Assembly: GCF_001524445.2 (NCBI RefSeq)
Contig: NZ_CP013418.1
Coordinates: 2,170,001 to 2,234,000, forward strand
Length of the DNA stretch: 64,000 nucleotides
Source: Burkholderia savannae
Lineage (GTDB): Bacteria; Pseudomonadota; Gammaproteobacteria; Burkholderiales; Burkholderiaceae
Direction of reading: 5' to 3'
Within the stretch, counting starts at the first letter, position 1, and every line of letters begins with the position of its first letter. The notes beneath the pieces are model-generated. The model saw only the letters and a list, made by a program, of their open reading frames with translations, did not search any database and was not told where the DNA came from. This document shows, in pieces, positions 42,208 to 53,400 of this stretch. Position numbers and translations under genes: made by a program.

Positions 42208-42894
42208 ATGAAAAATCTCATCATTGTTATTGCGCTGTCGGCGCTTGCGGGGTGTACCGTCTATTCCGGTCCGACGGTGAATGCGCGTCCGGTCGGTGAT
42301 GCCGCAGGGAAGCAGTTTGAAGTCGAATGCACGGGCCTTTTTGTTGAAACCGGATCGTGCTTGAAGAAGGCTCGGGAGCTTTGTGAGATCCAGCCCGGAT
42401 CGCCGTCCTTGCACGTTCTCGAGACGATCGGGCCGATTGGCCGTACGCCGGACCGGCTGGTGTTTCGTTGCGATGCGCCAGTCAAGCCCCGACCGCCGAT
42501 CAAGCCTCAACCGCCGGCTGCGATTGTGCCGCCGCCTGTCCAGCCGCCGGAGAAGGTGCTGTTTCATGGCGACGCGCTATTCGATTTCGATCGCGCCGAC
42601 CTCAAACTGCTTGGCAAGCGCGCGTTGGACGATGTCATTCGCCAAGCGAAGGGCAAGCGGTTTCGCGTCGTGCTGGTGTCCGGCTACACCGATGCCATCG
42701 GTTCGGATGCGTACAACAATGCGCTTTCAGCTCGCCGCGCGCGCACCGTTGCCGACTATCTGCGCGAGCGTGGATTGCTGGCGGATCGCGTGGTCGTGAA
42801 TGGATTCGGCAAGTCGAATCCGGTTGCGTCGAATGCGACCGACGACGGACGCGCACAAAACCGACGCGTCGAAATCATTCTGGAAAGGGAATAA
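42208..42894 (+). CDS. OmpA-family lipoprotein with a Pro-rich linker
   Basis: 228 aa. Lipoprotein signal MKNLIIVIALSALAGC (Cys16), a Cys-containing N-terminal domain related to the preceding 86-aa protein (about 35-95), a Pro-rich linker (VKPRPPIKPQPPAAIVPPPVQPPEKV) and a C-terminal OmpA/peptidoglycan-binding domain (FHGDALFDFDRADLKLLGKRALDDV ... VSGYTDAIGSDAYNNALSARRARTVADYLRERGL ... VNGFGKSNPVASNATDDGRAQNRRVEIILE). It would tether the outer membrane to peptidoglycan. Located between fimbriae and the autotransporter, 49 bases after its paralogue. Confidence 0.9.
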   Translation: MKNLIIVIALSALAGCTVYSGPTVNARPVGDAAGKQFEVECTGLFVETGSCLKKARELCEIQPGSPSLHVLETIGPIGRTPDRLVFRCDAPVKPRPPIKPQPPAAIVPPPVQPPEKVLFHGDALFDFDRADLKLLGKRALDDVIRQAKGKRFRVVLVSGYTDAIGSDAYNNALSARRARTVADYLRERGLLADRVVVNGFGKSNPVASNATDDGRAQNRRVEIILERE

Positions 42895-43451
42895 CGGCGA
42901 ACGTCGACGCTTCGACGCATCGGCGGTTTGCGCGGCGGCTTTCATGCGAATGCGAATTCGTCGGCGTCGTGCATCAGGCGTTCGTGCGGCGTACGGGCAG
43001 TGTTCGTGCGTGGCCCTTTATTTCACCGATGCGGACGTTCTCCAAATGCGCCGGCGCTGCATGTGCGGCCGTTCGTCGCGAAGAATGCCAAAACAGTGAT
43101 CCGCACTCGTTGAGGGTCGCATTCCGATTCGATATTTCGTTATACGAATGGGAATTCGGTGTGACGACACGTCGCACATGAAGAACGGCGCTCGGCATCT
43201 TCACGTGCCCCGCCGTTTATTTCGAACTATTGAGATGTATCCGGAAGACTCGAATCTGTATCTTGATGATCAGAATCGGTAGTTCGGAAAAGACGTCGTT
43301 CGGATTTAAAAGACATCCGAAATTCACTCCGCAACTTCGGTTGGTTTTATCTGCGCCGTTCATTCAAGCGAGCAGTCGCATACCCAAGTCGGCGTTTTCT
43401 AATCAATTTATTCGTATAGCAGTACGAAATTAATATATTGGGGAATATCTC
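42895..43451. other. 557-bp AT-rich leader/promoter region of the autotransporter gene
   Basis: No gene that I can support. It contains TTCGTTATACGAA at 43136-43148 and the inverted repeat at 43411-43428. Lower GC than the flanks suggests a regulated promoter. Confidence 0.55.
43411..43428 (+). promoter_or_regulatory. Inverted repeat TTCGTA-N6-TACGAA before the autotransporter start
   Basis: TTCGTATAGCAGTACGAA is a perfect 6-bp inverted repeat with a 6-base spacer, ending 23 bases before the ATG. The half-site TTTCGTA (on the minus strand) resembles, but is not identical to, the BvgA heptamer. Likely operator for one of the response regulators encoded downstream; inference. Confidence 0.5.
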
Positions 43452-46400
43452 ATGAACAAGATTTTCAAAACGGTATGGTGCGAAGAGACGCGTACGTGGG
43501 TTGCGGCGTCGGAGCACGCAGTGGGGCGCGGTGGTCGCGCTTCGAGCGTCGTGGAATCCGCCGGCGGACTGAAAAAAGTGCTCAAGCTGTCGCTGCTGGG
43601 CGCTGCATCGCTGGTTGCGATGGGCGTTGTCGGGCCGTTTGCCGGCGAGGCAATGGCTGCGAATAACACCGGTCTGTGCTTGACGTACAACGGCGGTAAA
43701 AACAATGTTGCCGGCAGCGGGGGCCTTATAACCGGGAACGGTTGTAATTCGGCCGGTTGGATCAATGGCATGGTCGCGGGTGGCTCGACGAACTGGATGG
43801 GGATGACCGCGGACGACACGCAGATCGTTCTCGACGGCAGTGCGGGCAGCATTTATTTCCGGACGGGCGGCGTGAACGGCAACGTGTTGACGATGTCGAA
43901 TGCGACCGGCGGCGTATTGCTCAGTGGCCTTGCTGCCGGTGTGAATTCGACCGATGCAGTCAACATGTCCCAGTTGACCTCGTTGTCGACCTCGACGGCA
44001 ACCAGCATCACTTCGCTTTCGACCTCGACGGCAACGAGCATCGCTTCGATTTCGACGAGCCTTCTTTCGGTCGGCGTGGGCGTCGTGGCGCAAGATTCAG
44101 CGACCGGAGCGATCAGTGTCGGCGCCAATTCGCCGGGCCTGACGGTGAATTTCGCGGGAGGCCAGGGTGCGCGCACGCTGACGGGCGTTGCCGCCGGCGT
44201 CAACGATACGGATGCGGTGAACGTCAGCCAGCTGACGTCGCTGTCGACGAGCGCGTCGACGGGGCTTTCCACCGCTGATAGCGGCATCGCGTCGCTGTCG
44301 ACGTCGCTGCTCGGCGCGGCGAGCGATCTGACGTCGCTGTCGACGAGCGCGTCGACGGGGCTTTCCACCGCTGATAGCGGCATCGCGTCGCTGTCGACTT
44401 CGCTGCTCGGCACTGCAGACGATGTGACGTCGCTGTCGACGAGCCTCGGCACGGTCAACGCGAATCTGGCCGGCTTGCAGACGTCGATGGAGAATGTCGT
44501 GTCCTACGATGATTCGTCGAAATCCACGATCACCTTCGGCGGCGTGGGCGCCACGACGCCGGTCCTCCTGACGAACGTGGCGGCGGGCGCGATTTCGGCA
44601 ACCAGCACGGATGCGGTGAACGGTTCGCAGCTCTACACGCTCCAGCAGGATTTCTCGCAACAGTACAGTCTGCTGACGTCGCAAGTCTCGTCGCTCAGCA
44701 CGTCGGTGTCGGATCTGCAAGGCAGCGTCGCGGCGAACACGGGAACCGCTTCGGGCGACAACAGCACCGCGAGCGGCGACAACGCGACCGCGTCGGGGAC
44801 GAACAGCACGGCCAATGGTTCGAATTCGACCGCGTCGGGCGACAACAGCACGGCGAGCGGCACGAATGCGTCGGCGACGGGCGATAACAGCACGGCAACC
44901 GGCACGGATTCGACCGCGTCGGGCGACAACAGCACGGCGAATGGTGCGAACTCGACCGCGTCGGGTGACAACAGCACGGCCAACGGCACGAATGCGTCGG
45001 CGACGGGCGATAACAGCACGGCGACCGGCACGGATTCGGCCGCGTCGGGTAGCAACAGCACGGCGAATGGTGCGAACTCGACCGCGTCGGGCGACAACAG
45101 CACGGCGAGCGGCACGAATGCGTCGGCGACGGGCGATAACAGCACGGCAACCGGCACGGATTCGACCGCGTCGGGTAGCAACAGCACGGCGAATGGTGCG
45201 AACTCGACCGCGTCGGGCGACAACAGCACGGCGAGCGGCACGAATGCGTCGGCGACGGGCGATAACAGCACGGCAACCGGCACGGATTCGACCGCGTCGG
45301 GTAGCAACAGCACGGCGAATGGTGCGAACTCGACCGCGTCGGGCGACAACAGCACGGCGAGCGGCACGAATGCGTCGGCGACGGGCGATAACAGCACGGC
45401 GACCGGCACGGATTCGGCCGCGTCGGGCAGCAACAGCACGGCGAATGGTGCGAACTCGACTGCGTCGGGCGACAACAGCACGGCCAACGGTACGAACGCA
45501 TCGGCGACGGGCGAGAACAGCACGGCAACGGGTACGGATTCGACCGCGTCGGGCAGCAACAGCACGGCCAACGGTACGAACGCATCGGCGACGGGTGAAA
45601 ACAGCACGGCGACCGGCACGGATTCGACCGCGTCGGGTAGCAACAGCACGGCCAACGGTGCGAACTCGACTGCGTCGGGCGACAACAGCACGGCCAACGG
45701 TACGAACGCATCGGCGACGGGCGAGAACAGCACGGCAACGGGTACGGATTCGACCGCGTCGGGCAGCAACAGCACGGCCAACGGTACGAACGCATCGGCG
45801 ACGGGTGAAAACAGCACGGCGACCGGCACGGATTCGACCGCGTCGGGTAGCAACAGCACGGCCAACGGCACGAACGCGTCGGCGACGGGCGAGAACAGCA
45901 CGGCGACCGGCACGGATTCGACCGCGTCGGGTAGCAACAGCACGGCCAACGGTGCGAACTCGACTGCGTCGGGCGACAACAGCACGGCCAACGGTACGAA
46001 CGCATCGGCGACGGGCGAGAACAGCACGGCGACCGGCACGGATTCGACCGCGTCGGGCAGCAACAGCACGGCGAATGGTGCGAACTCGACCGCGTCGGGC
46101 GACAACAGCACGGCCAACGGCACGAACGCATCGGCGACGGGTGAAAACAGCACCGCCAACGGCGCGAACTCGACCGCATCCGGCGCGGGCGCGACGGCAA
46201 CGGGCGAAAACGCCGCGGCTACCGGCGACAGCGCGACGGCGACGGGCAACAACGCGTCGGCGTCGGGCACGAGCAGCACGGCCAATGGCGCAAACGCAAC
46301 CGCGTCGGGCGATAACAGCACCGCCAACGGCGCGAACTCGACCGCATCCGGCAACAGCAGCTCGGCGTTCGGTGAGAACGCGGCGGCAGCCGGCGACAGC

Positions 46401-47081
46401 AGCACGGCCCTCGGCGTCAACACGGTTGCTTCCGGTACGACGAGCACCGCTGCCGGCGCGAATGCTTCCGCCACCGGCGATTCGAGCACGGCGCTGGGCG
46501 GAAACGCGGTTGCGTCGGGCGACAACAGCGTCGCGACGGGCGCCGGTGCGACGGCGTCGGGCGCGAACAGCTCGGCGTACGGCACGAACTCGAGCGCGAC
46601 GGGTACGGACAGTGTCGCCGTCGGTCAGGGCGCGATGGCGTCGGGATCGAATTCGGTCGCGCTTGGCACGGGTTCCGTTGCGTCGGAGGCCAATACGGTG
46701 TCGGTCGGTTCCGCGGGCAACGAGCGCAGGATCACCAACGTCGCGGCCGGCGTCAATGCGACGGACGCCGTCAACGTCGGCCAGTTGAACAGCGCCGTGT
46801 CGGGCATCCAGAATCAGATGACCGGCATGCAAAGCCAGATCGATACGCTCTCGCGCGACGCCTATTCCGGCATCGCGGCCGCCACCGCGTTGACGATGAT
46901 TCCGGACGTGGACCCGGGCAAGACGCTGGCCGTGGGCGTAGGCACGGCCAACTTCAAGGGCTATCAGGCGTCCGCGCTCGGCGCGACCGCTCGTATCACC
47001 CAGAACATCAAGGTGAAGACGGGCGTGAGCTACAGCGGCAGCAACTACGTGTGGGGCGCCGGCATGTCGTATCAGTGGTAA
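43452..47081 (+). CDS. Trimeric autotransporter adhesin (YadA/Hep-Hag family) with heptad-repeat passenger
   Basis: 1209 aa. Begins with the extended signal peptide region [27 protein letters not shown], then a hydrophobic signal around [15 protein letters not shown]. The passenger contains head/neck modules ([20 protein letters not shown], repeated) and a low-complexity stalk of 7-residue units ([28 protein letters not shown]...) from about residue 435 to 970. The C-terminus has [29 protein letters not shown] and the YadA membrane anchor ([38 protein letters not shown] ... [28 protein letters not shown]), ending in Trp. It forms a trimer on the outer membrane and binds host or surface ligands. 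A strong terminator follows. The low-complexity stalk opens long false frames on other strands. Confidence 0.96.
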   Translation: MNKIFKTVWCEETRTWVAASEHAVGRGGRASSVVESAGGLKKVLKLSLLGAASLVAMGVVGPFAGEAMAANNTGLCLTYNGGKNNVAGSGGLITGNGCNSAGWINGMVAGGSTNWMGMTADDTQIVLDGSAGSIYFRTGGVNGNVLTMSNATGGVLLSGLAAGVNSTDAVNMSQLTSLSTSTATSITSLSTSTATSIASISTSLLSVGVGVVAQDSATGAISVGANSPGLTVNFAGGQGARTLTGVAAGVNDTDAVNVSQLTSLSTSASTGLSTADSGIASLSTSLLGAASDLTSLSTSASTGLSTADSGIASLSTSLLGTADDVTSLSTSLGTVNANLAGLQTSMENVVSYDDSSKSTITFGGVGATTPVLLTNVAAGAISATSTDAVNGSQLYTLQQDFSQQYSLLTSQVSSLSTSVSDLQGSVAANTGTASGDNSTASGDNATASGTNSTANGSNSTASGDNSTASGTNASATGDNSTATGTDSTASGDNSTANGANSTASGDNSTANGTNASATGDNSTATGTDSAASGSNSTANGANSTASGDNSTASGTNASATGDNSTATGTDSTASGSNSTANGANSTASGDNSTASGTNASATGDNSTATGTDSTASGSNSTANGANSTASGDNSTASGTNASATGDNSTATGTDSAASGSNSTANGANSTASGDNSTANGTNASATGENSTATGTDSTASGSNSTANGTNASATGENSTATGTDSTASGSNSTANGANSTASGDNSTANGTNASATGENSTATGTDSTASGSNSTANGTNASATGENSTATGTDSTASGSNSTANGTNASATGENSTATGTDSTASGSNSTANGANSTASGDNSTANGTNASATGENSTATGTDSTASGSNSTANGANSTASGDNSTANGTNASATGENSTANGANSTASGAGATATGENAAATGDSATATGNNASASGTSSTANGANATASGDNSTANGANSTASGNSSSAFGENAAAAGDSSTALGVNTVASGTTSTAAGANASATGDSSTALGGNAVASGDNSVATGAGATASGANSSAYGTNSSATGTDSVAVGQGAMASGSNSVALGTGSVASEANTVSVGSAGNERRITNVAAGVNATDAVNVGQLNSAVSGIQNQMTGMQSQIDTLSRDAYSGIAAATALTMIPDVDPGKTLAVGVGTANFKGYQASALGATARITQNIKVKTGVSYSGSNYVWGAGMSYQW
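44755..46350 (+). repeat. 21-bp/126-bp nested tandem repeats encoding the autotransporter stalk
   Basis: Each 21-bp unit encodes a heptad; six units make a 126-bp higher-order repeat that occurs nearly unchanged at about 45097, 45223 and 45349, and in variant forms elsewhere. Copy number is in frame and likely variable between strains. Confidence 0.9.
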
Positions 47082-47137
47082 TCGCGTAGCGCTCCCCGCG
47101 CGCCGGCGCTCGACGCCCGGCCCGCGGGGCGTGGTTC

Positions 47138-47179
47138 GGGCCGTCGCATGCACGCATGCGGCGGCCCATTTTTTTTTAC
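47138..47179 (+). terminator. Strong intrinsic terminator of the autotransporter gene
   Basis: A 14-bp stem (GGGCCGTCGCATGC paired with GCATGCGGCGGCCC, one G-T pair) with a 2-base loop, followed by a run of nine or more T, starting 57 bases after the stop codon. Confidence 0.9.
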
Positions 47180-49101
47180 GACGTTCGTCGTTGCTCGCTT
47201 CGTGCGAAGCCGTGCGCGTAATCGGCTTCGTTCGGGCAGAGCAAGCCGCCCGAGCCGACACGTGTCGGATGGCGCTGCTCTTCGAATGTGCGGGCCTGCC
47301 GGGATGCGCCGCCGCCGTGCTTGCGGGTGCGTGGATCAATAAACGGCGCACGCATGCTGCGAAATGCAGCAGCCGCGCTTCAGTATCTCGGTCGACACGG
47401 ACATGCGGGTATCCGGCAGGATGGCCTGCGCCGGAACGCGGGCTTTCTCGCAGCGTCCGCCCGTGCCTTCCTTTCGTTGCGACGATCGATGCCGAAAGAT
47501 GCGGTGCGCTCAACCGCGCGGCGCTCGGCCTGCTGTGCAGCGGCTATTCGCCGATTCGCAACGCCGAGCGGACAAGATCGGCCGATTACCGCTATCCCGA
47601 CAGTGACATCAAGCAAGCCTGCCGGCTCGTCGGCCGAGCGATCGTGCGCCCCGTGCGATTCGCCGGCGACTCCGAACGCGCCGCCGCACGATCCTTGCCG
47701 CTGTCGATCCGTTTCGCCGGAACAACTCGGTTCATAGGGATCGGCGCGTCAACGCCGGCGTTGGTGCGCCGGCATCTTCGATGCACGGCATGGGCGCAGG
47801 CAAGGCGCGCTTCGCTTCGATGCGCGGCTGCGAGCGCGCACATCACGCGTATCCGAACATGCTGGAAGCGGTCAACGTCTGCAACGCGCTTCATCCTGAA
47901 TTCGCGGACTTTCGCATGCTCGCTCGATGTCGCCAAGCCAAGCCACGGCCTCGCGTCGTTCGGAGGAACTCATCCGGCATGCCGTGCCGTCGCGTCCCGC
48001 GTCGATTCGATCGTCGCCCGCCAATGGGAAAGCGCACAGAGCGATGTCGATTTCGACGCGTTCCCCGGTGATTGCCTGCTGTCGCACGATCCGCACCTGA
48101 TCTCGCACCTGATCGGGAACCGCGGATGCCGACGTCGCAACTTCGATTGCAAAGGCGGCGCTACGGCGCACCTGCGCGCTTCACGGCGCTCGGCTCGGAC
48201 ACGATCGTCGAATCGCGCGCCGTTTCCCGGGCAGCCCCTCGCATCGGGCCGCCAAGACAACGCGTGCGCTTATCCCGGCGCAATCGTTTCGTTATACGAA
48301 GGTCCGTGAACGGACGAGCCGAGCGGCGCGCGCTCTGTTTGCGCCGGTTTCGGCGGAATTGGCGGAATTGGCGGGGTCGTCGGCGAATTCCGCGGCATCG
48401 ATCATGCGCGTCGCACGCGCGCGGCGAGACAACAGGGCGAACACGCGCAGCCGGAGCGGCCAGTTGACGGAACGTCAGGGATGCAAAGCATGGGATGTGC
48501 CGCCATGCCGTATACAAGTCGGCCGGTTCGCGCCTGGGTCGTCCGGGCAGAAATTCTAACTTTTTTGATGTTCGTCGAATGCTCGTTTGCATAAAAATGG
48601 ATATCGGCCGCAGCAAGGCGGCCGCATGAGACGCATGCGACGCATCCGATCAAGAGAATAGCGATACGTTGATCCGGATGCGGCCGTCGAACGACAACGA
48701 GATGTCGGCGCCGGCACGACCGTTTTCGGGGCGGACGCCATTCTGTCGCACGCACGCTCATTCGAAAGTTCGATCGCGAATCGCGCGGCGTTCGGACTCC
48801 AGAATTGGCGCGCTCCGGGGAGCGCGTCTTCTTGCGATGCGCGAATCGGCCGCTTCCCGCGGAAGCGTTCGGCCCGGCGCGCATCGATCGCCGCTCGCGG
48901 CGCTTTTTTCGGAACGCTATTTTTTTTCGGCCCGGATGCGTGTCTATCTTCGCGAAATCCCGACGTGAAGATCCGTGAATTTTCAAATCATGTTAATTCC
49001 CGTTCGATTCAACGAGCGGATGCTTTTTTCTCTGGGTCAGGATCGTATTGGGCAATTGCGCCGCTCGGCTTTCGCGGCGAGGTCGATGGGAGATTTACTT
49101 G
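47180..49101. other. 1.9-kb region with no recognisable gene
   Basis: Several long frames are open (one of 392 codons at 47131-48309), but they begin inside the terminator, lack a Shine-Dalgarno, and translate to Arg/Ala/Ser-rich text without domains. I also see no tRNA, rRNA or insertion-sequence ends. TTCGTTATACGAA occurs at 48288-48300, the same 13-mer as at 43136-43148. Most likely decayed coding DNA or an untranslated leader for the signalling cluster. Confidence 0.5.
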
Positions 49102-49608
49102 ATGGAGCAGACGACGTCGATTGAATGGACGACTCGCTCGCATGCGCGATCCGAGGACTCGTGGGATCAGATTTCGCAATGGATTCTTTTTCTGGTGCCG
49201 GTCGTTTTCGTCGCGTTTTGCGTACTCCTGCTGTCGCTTTGGTACGTCGATATCTTGACCGGATGGTTGATCGTGGCTTTTGCGTTGCTCATTGAAGCCA
49301 TGTTGATCGGCATCGGGTTTTTCGTTTTCGTGACGGTGCGGATATCGCGTTGGCAGCGGCACGAACACGATGCGAAGACGGCCCCGTGCTGCGCGGATCA
49401 GCAGGCGGACGAGGATTCGCCGATTCCGGTGGGATTCGACGGCGTGAAGACGGTTCATTGCATGTTTAAGTCAGGGCGGGTCGGCGCGTTTCGGGTAAGC
49501 TGTTACAACACGAATTGCCCGCTCATGCGCGAAGCGGACGAAGCCGAACGGCTGCCCCGGCGGACGGAACGAGCGTATTCGCACGAAGCGCTGCTGTATG
49601 AAAAATGA
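49102..49608 (+). CDS. Two-helix membrane protein, 168 aa
   Basis: Start chosen at the ATG at 49102 (MEQTTSIEWTTRSHARSEDSWDQ); upstream in-frame codons look non-coding. Two membrane helices (about 26-47 WILFLVPVVFVAFCVLLLSLWY and 53-78 LIVAFALLIEAMLIGIGFFVFVTVRI), then a cytoplasmic or periplasmic tail with several Cys (PCCADQ, CMFKSGRVGAFRVSCYNTNCPLM). I do not recognise a family. It precedes the first response regulator by about 200 bases and may belong to the signalling cluster. Confidence 0.7.
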   Translation: MEQTTSIEWTTRSHARSEDSWDQISQWILFLVPVVFVAFCVLLLSLWYVDILTGWLIVAFALLIEAMLIGIGFFVFVTVRISRWQRHEHDAKTAPCCADQQADEDSPIPVGFDGVKTVHCMFKSGRVGAFRVSCYNTNCPLMREADEAERLPRRTERAYSHEALLYEK

Positions 49609-49806
49609 AAGGCGCAATGGAAACTCGAATACCGAACGGACGCGTTCGTGACTCGAAGTCGATGTGCGGCGTTCGGGCGAATCGTGCTCGCGAAGCATAG
49701 GCAGGAAAGCAGGCATTCGATATCGTGTTGCATGGAATGCGCATGACGGCGCGCCGGACATCATTCGCGCGCCGCTTCCGCGCTTTCCGCTTTTTTCGGA
49801 GCCGCC

Positions 49807-50472
49807 ATGTCCAACGTTGCCCTGCATACAAGAAGTGTCGTCGTGGCTGACGATCATCCGATCGTTCTCCGCGCGGTGACGGACTACGTCAACTCGCTGC
49901 CGGGCTTTCGGGTGGTGGCGTCGGTCTCGTCGGGCGACGCGCTGCTGTCCGCGATGCGGGAGCAGGAGGTCAATCTCGTCGTCACCGATTTCGCGATGCA
50001 TCAGGCGGATGACGACAAGGACGGCTTGCGCCTGATCTCTCACCTGATGAGGGCGTACGAGCGCACGCCCATCATCGTTTTCACGATGTTGACCAATAGC
50101 GGCGTGATCAGCCAGCTGTGCCGCATGGGCGTGGCGGGGCTCGTCGGCAAGGAGGAGGAGATCACCGAGCTCGGGCGCGTGTGCCTCAACGTCGCGCGCG
50201 GCGCCGGCCAGTCGTTGTCTCCCGGCATGGCGCACCGCCTCGCCGTCGCCGGCAGCATCAGGCCCGGCGAAGCGGCGTTCAATGCATTGACGCCGAAGGA
50301 GCTCGAGGTCGTGCGGCTGTTCACGGGCGGCATGTCGCTGACGGACATCGCCCGGACGCTGAATCGCTCGCTGGGGACGGTCTCGACGCAGAAGCGTTCG
50401 GCGATGCGCAAGCTCCATGTGGACACCAACGTCGATCTCATCAACTGCGCCCGAGAGCAAGGACTGCTCTGA
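49807..50472 (+). CDS. LuxR/NarL-type response regulator (RcsB-like)
   Basis: 221 aa. Receiver domain (about 10-130: VVVADDHPIVLRAVTDYV; phospho-acceptor Asp in NLVVTDFAMHQADDD; conserved Thr in IIVFTMLTNSG; Lys in GLVGKEEE) and a LuxR HTH (about 155-215: LTPKELEVVRLFTGGMSLTDIARTLNRSLGTVSTQKRSAMRKLHVDTNVDLI). The stop overlaps the start of the hybrid kinase (TGATG), so both are made together and probably form a cognate pair. Sequence and arrangement resemble RcsB with an RcsC-like kinase. Confidence 0.92.
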   Translation: MSNVALHTRSVVVADDHPIVLRAVTDYVNSLPGFRVVASVSSGDALLSAMREQEVNLVVTDFAMHQADDDKDGLRLISHLMRAYERTPIIVFTMLTNSGVISQLCRMGVAGLVGKEEEITELGRVCLNVARGAGQSLSPGMAHRLAVAGSIRPGEAAFNALTPKELEVVRLFTGGMSLTDIARTLNRSLGTVSTQKRSAMRKLHVDTNVDLINCAREQGLL

Positions 50473-53400
50473 TGCAAAGACTCATGCAAGAACTCGAGGG
50501 ATCGCCGCTGAGAAAGTTCCATTCGCTCGAGTCCAATTTGAAGCGCGAGCGCCGGGTCTTCGCGACCGTCATCGTGCTGCTCGTCTCGGCGGCCATCAGT
50601 ATCGCGGCCATGACCGTCACCGGATTGTTTCAGACGGCTTTCCGGCAGGAGGAGCAATCCGCGCGCATCCACGAAAAGGAAGTGGTCGACGCTTTCCTGC
50701 AGCGCCGCATGATGTTGACGACGGCGAGCCTCGTGCTGCAGCTTCGAATGAACGGCGCGCCTTCGGCGCTGAGCGCGCCGGCGCCGAACGCGTGCACGCC
50801 GATGGCCCACAACGCCCGCGACGACACGATCCTGCGCGAGAGCTGCGATTACACGGTGCAGTTGCTGGCCAACTCGGGGCAGACGCCGAGCGTCGAAATG
50901 GTGACGGCCGACAGTTCGGTCGGCTACGGATATCTGTTTCCCGCGGGCGACTTGAGCGCACTTCGCGCCAGCACCCCGTCCGAGCTCGTTTCGGCCGTGC
51001 TCGAGCGGTACAGAAAGCGCGGCCTTGATCCGCTCGACGCCGCGCGCAAGAAGCAGATTCTCTGGTTCGCGATCGGAAGCGGGGCGAGCGGCGAGGAGTT
51101 GCACATGATCGGCGCGTCCGTCGTGTTAAAGGACGACAGGCTTTACGCGCTCGTCCTGACCAGCGTGGACCTGCACAGCCTCGCTTCTCCGATCGAGCGC
51201 GCCGGCCGCGTTCAGCAGCCGGTCATCGTGGACGCGGACGGCGTGCCGCTCGTGAACGCGGACGACTCGGAAATGGTCCGCAAGGTCGACGAGCGGCTCG
51301 CCGCAAGACAGGACGGCCTGTACCACTGGATTCCCGGCTTCGGATGGGCGCTTCGCCGCCCGGCGCCGTTCTCCGGTTTCGGGCACATGATGTATCTGCT
51401 TCCGCTCGATCTGCAACTGCAGTCGATGCAGTACGAACTGGGTCTCGTCGGCGGCGCGACGCTCGTTCTGATCGTGTTGCTGCTCGTCGCGTTCCGATAC
51501 TGGAACTACCGGTTTCTGACGCGCATCTACGAGGAGGCGTCGCGAGCGCTCGAAAGCGAAATGCTCAACCATCTGCTGGTTCATGCGACACCGGTCGGGT
51601 TGTGCATCGTGCAGCGCACGACGCTGGAAATCGTCGTCGCCAATCCGATCGCGCGCACGATGCTCGGCTTGCGGCTCTCGGACCGGCATTTGCCGCAGGA
51701 GCTGCAGAACGCATTCGAATCGTCGCTGGCTACGCAGGACACCCAATCGGACGACGCGCGCATTTTCCAGTTCCCGTTCACGCTGTCGCGCGCCGGGCAT
51801 TCCGCCGTCCACATCGAAATCACGTACGCACCCGCGACGCTGAACGCGCGGGAGGTGTTCTTTTGCGCGATCACGGACATGACGGCGCACCACCAGGCGG
51901 AAATCCTGCTGCGCGAGGCGAAGCTGACGAGCGACGCGGCGGCCAAGGCGAAGGTGGCGTTCTTCGCGTCGATGAGCCACGAAATCCGCACGCCCCTGTC
52001 GTCGCTCGTGGGCAACATCGAGCTGATCGCGCGCGGGCCGCTCGCGCCGGAGCAGCAGGCGCGCGTGAAGGCGATGGAGACGTCGGCTCGCGGTTTGATG
52101 CAGATCGTCAACGACGTCCTCGATTTCTCGAAGATCGACGTCGGCGAGCTGAGCCTCATGGAGGAGTGGTCGAACATCGCCGATCTGCTCGACCGGTTGG
52201 CGCTCTCGCATGCGCCGCTCGCGACGCAGCAGGGGTTGAAGTTCTACGTGGTGTTCGAGCGAAGCCTGCCCGCGCGGCTTTACTTCGATCCCGTCCGGGT
52301 ATCGCAGATCGTGAACAATCTGCTGAGCAATGCGCTGAAGTTCACCCCGTCGGGCAAGATCGTGCTGCGCGCCGGCTGGCATGCCGGCGAGCTCGAAATC
52401 AGCGTGACGGACTCCGGCATCGGCATTCCGGATGACCTGAAGCACCGGCTCTTCCTGCCCTTTACGCAGGGAGACAGCAACCGGCTGAGGCAGGCGCGCG
52501 GCACCGGCCTCGGCTTGTCGATCTGCGCGCGCCTTTGCGAGCTGATGAAGGGGCGCATCGATCTGGAAAGCACGGTCGGCGTGGGAACCCGCATCGCGGT
52601 GTCCCTGCCGCTCGACGCATCGGAGGGCGATTCGAGCAACGCGTACTGGACGCTTCCGTATCGCCGCGTCGCCGTGCTCGGCCGTGCACAGGAAAACCTC
52701 GAATGGCTGACCAATCTGTTCGACCCGGGCGTCACGGCCGTGACTGCCTTCGCGAATCCCGCCGATCCGATCGACGAGCATGCGCACGACTTCCTGATGG
52801 CCACCGACGAATTCGCGCCGGCCGAAGTGCGGGCGTGGTGGAAAAGGCCGGATTCGATCGTGTGGGTCGGGCAGACGGGGCCGCTCGTGCCGAGACGGCG
52901 CGACGGCGGCGGCGTGGAAATCAGCATATATAGCCTTGCGGGGGTGAAATCCGCGGCGCAGATGCTCGCCGCCGGCCGCACGGCGCTCGTCGATGCCGGG
53001 CAAGCGCCCCGAGGGGCGGAGGCGGGAATCACGGTGCTGATCGTCGAAGACAATCTTCTCAATCGCAGCCTTCTGTTCGATCAGCTCACGACGCTCGGCG
53101 TGCGGGTCATCGAGGCGAAGAACGGCGAGGAGGCGCTCGCGCTGCTGTCGAAGGAGCCGGTGGACGCCGTGATGACCGACATCGACATGCCGGTGATGGA
53201 CGGCTTCCAGTTGCTCGCCGAGATGAGGAAGCTCGGCATGACGATGCCGGTGTACGCGGTGAGCGCGAGCGCGCGTCCTGAAGACGTCGCGGACGGCCGG
53301 GCGCGCGGCTTTACCGACTACCTCGCGAAGCCGGTTCCGCTGGAAGGGCTCGAGACGGTCGTTCGCGCGTGTTGCAGCGCGCAGACAGGCGAGCGCGCGC

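Noticed and set aside
44097..47513. Very long antisense open frames (1138 and 650 codons) and an extra + frame across the autotransporter gene
   Set aside because: They mirror the low-complexity 21-bp repeats, which lack stop codons in all frames; the translations are simple Arg- or Pro/Ala-rich repeats without domains. The + frame has a signal peptide region, head/neck motifs and a YadA anchor, so it is the real gene.
47131..48309. 392-codon open frame after the autotransporter
   Set aside because: It begins inside the terminator hairpin, has no Shine-Dalgarno and shows no recognisable domain; high GC alone makes such frames common.
48705..48730. CGTTTTCGGGGCGG at 48.7 kb as a motif copy
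   Set aside because: Matches the second half only and lacks GTGAG, so it is within chance expectation.
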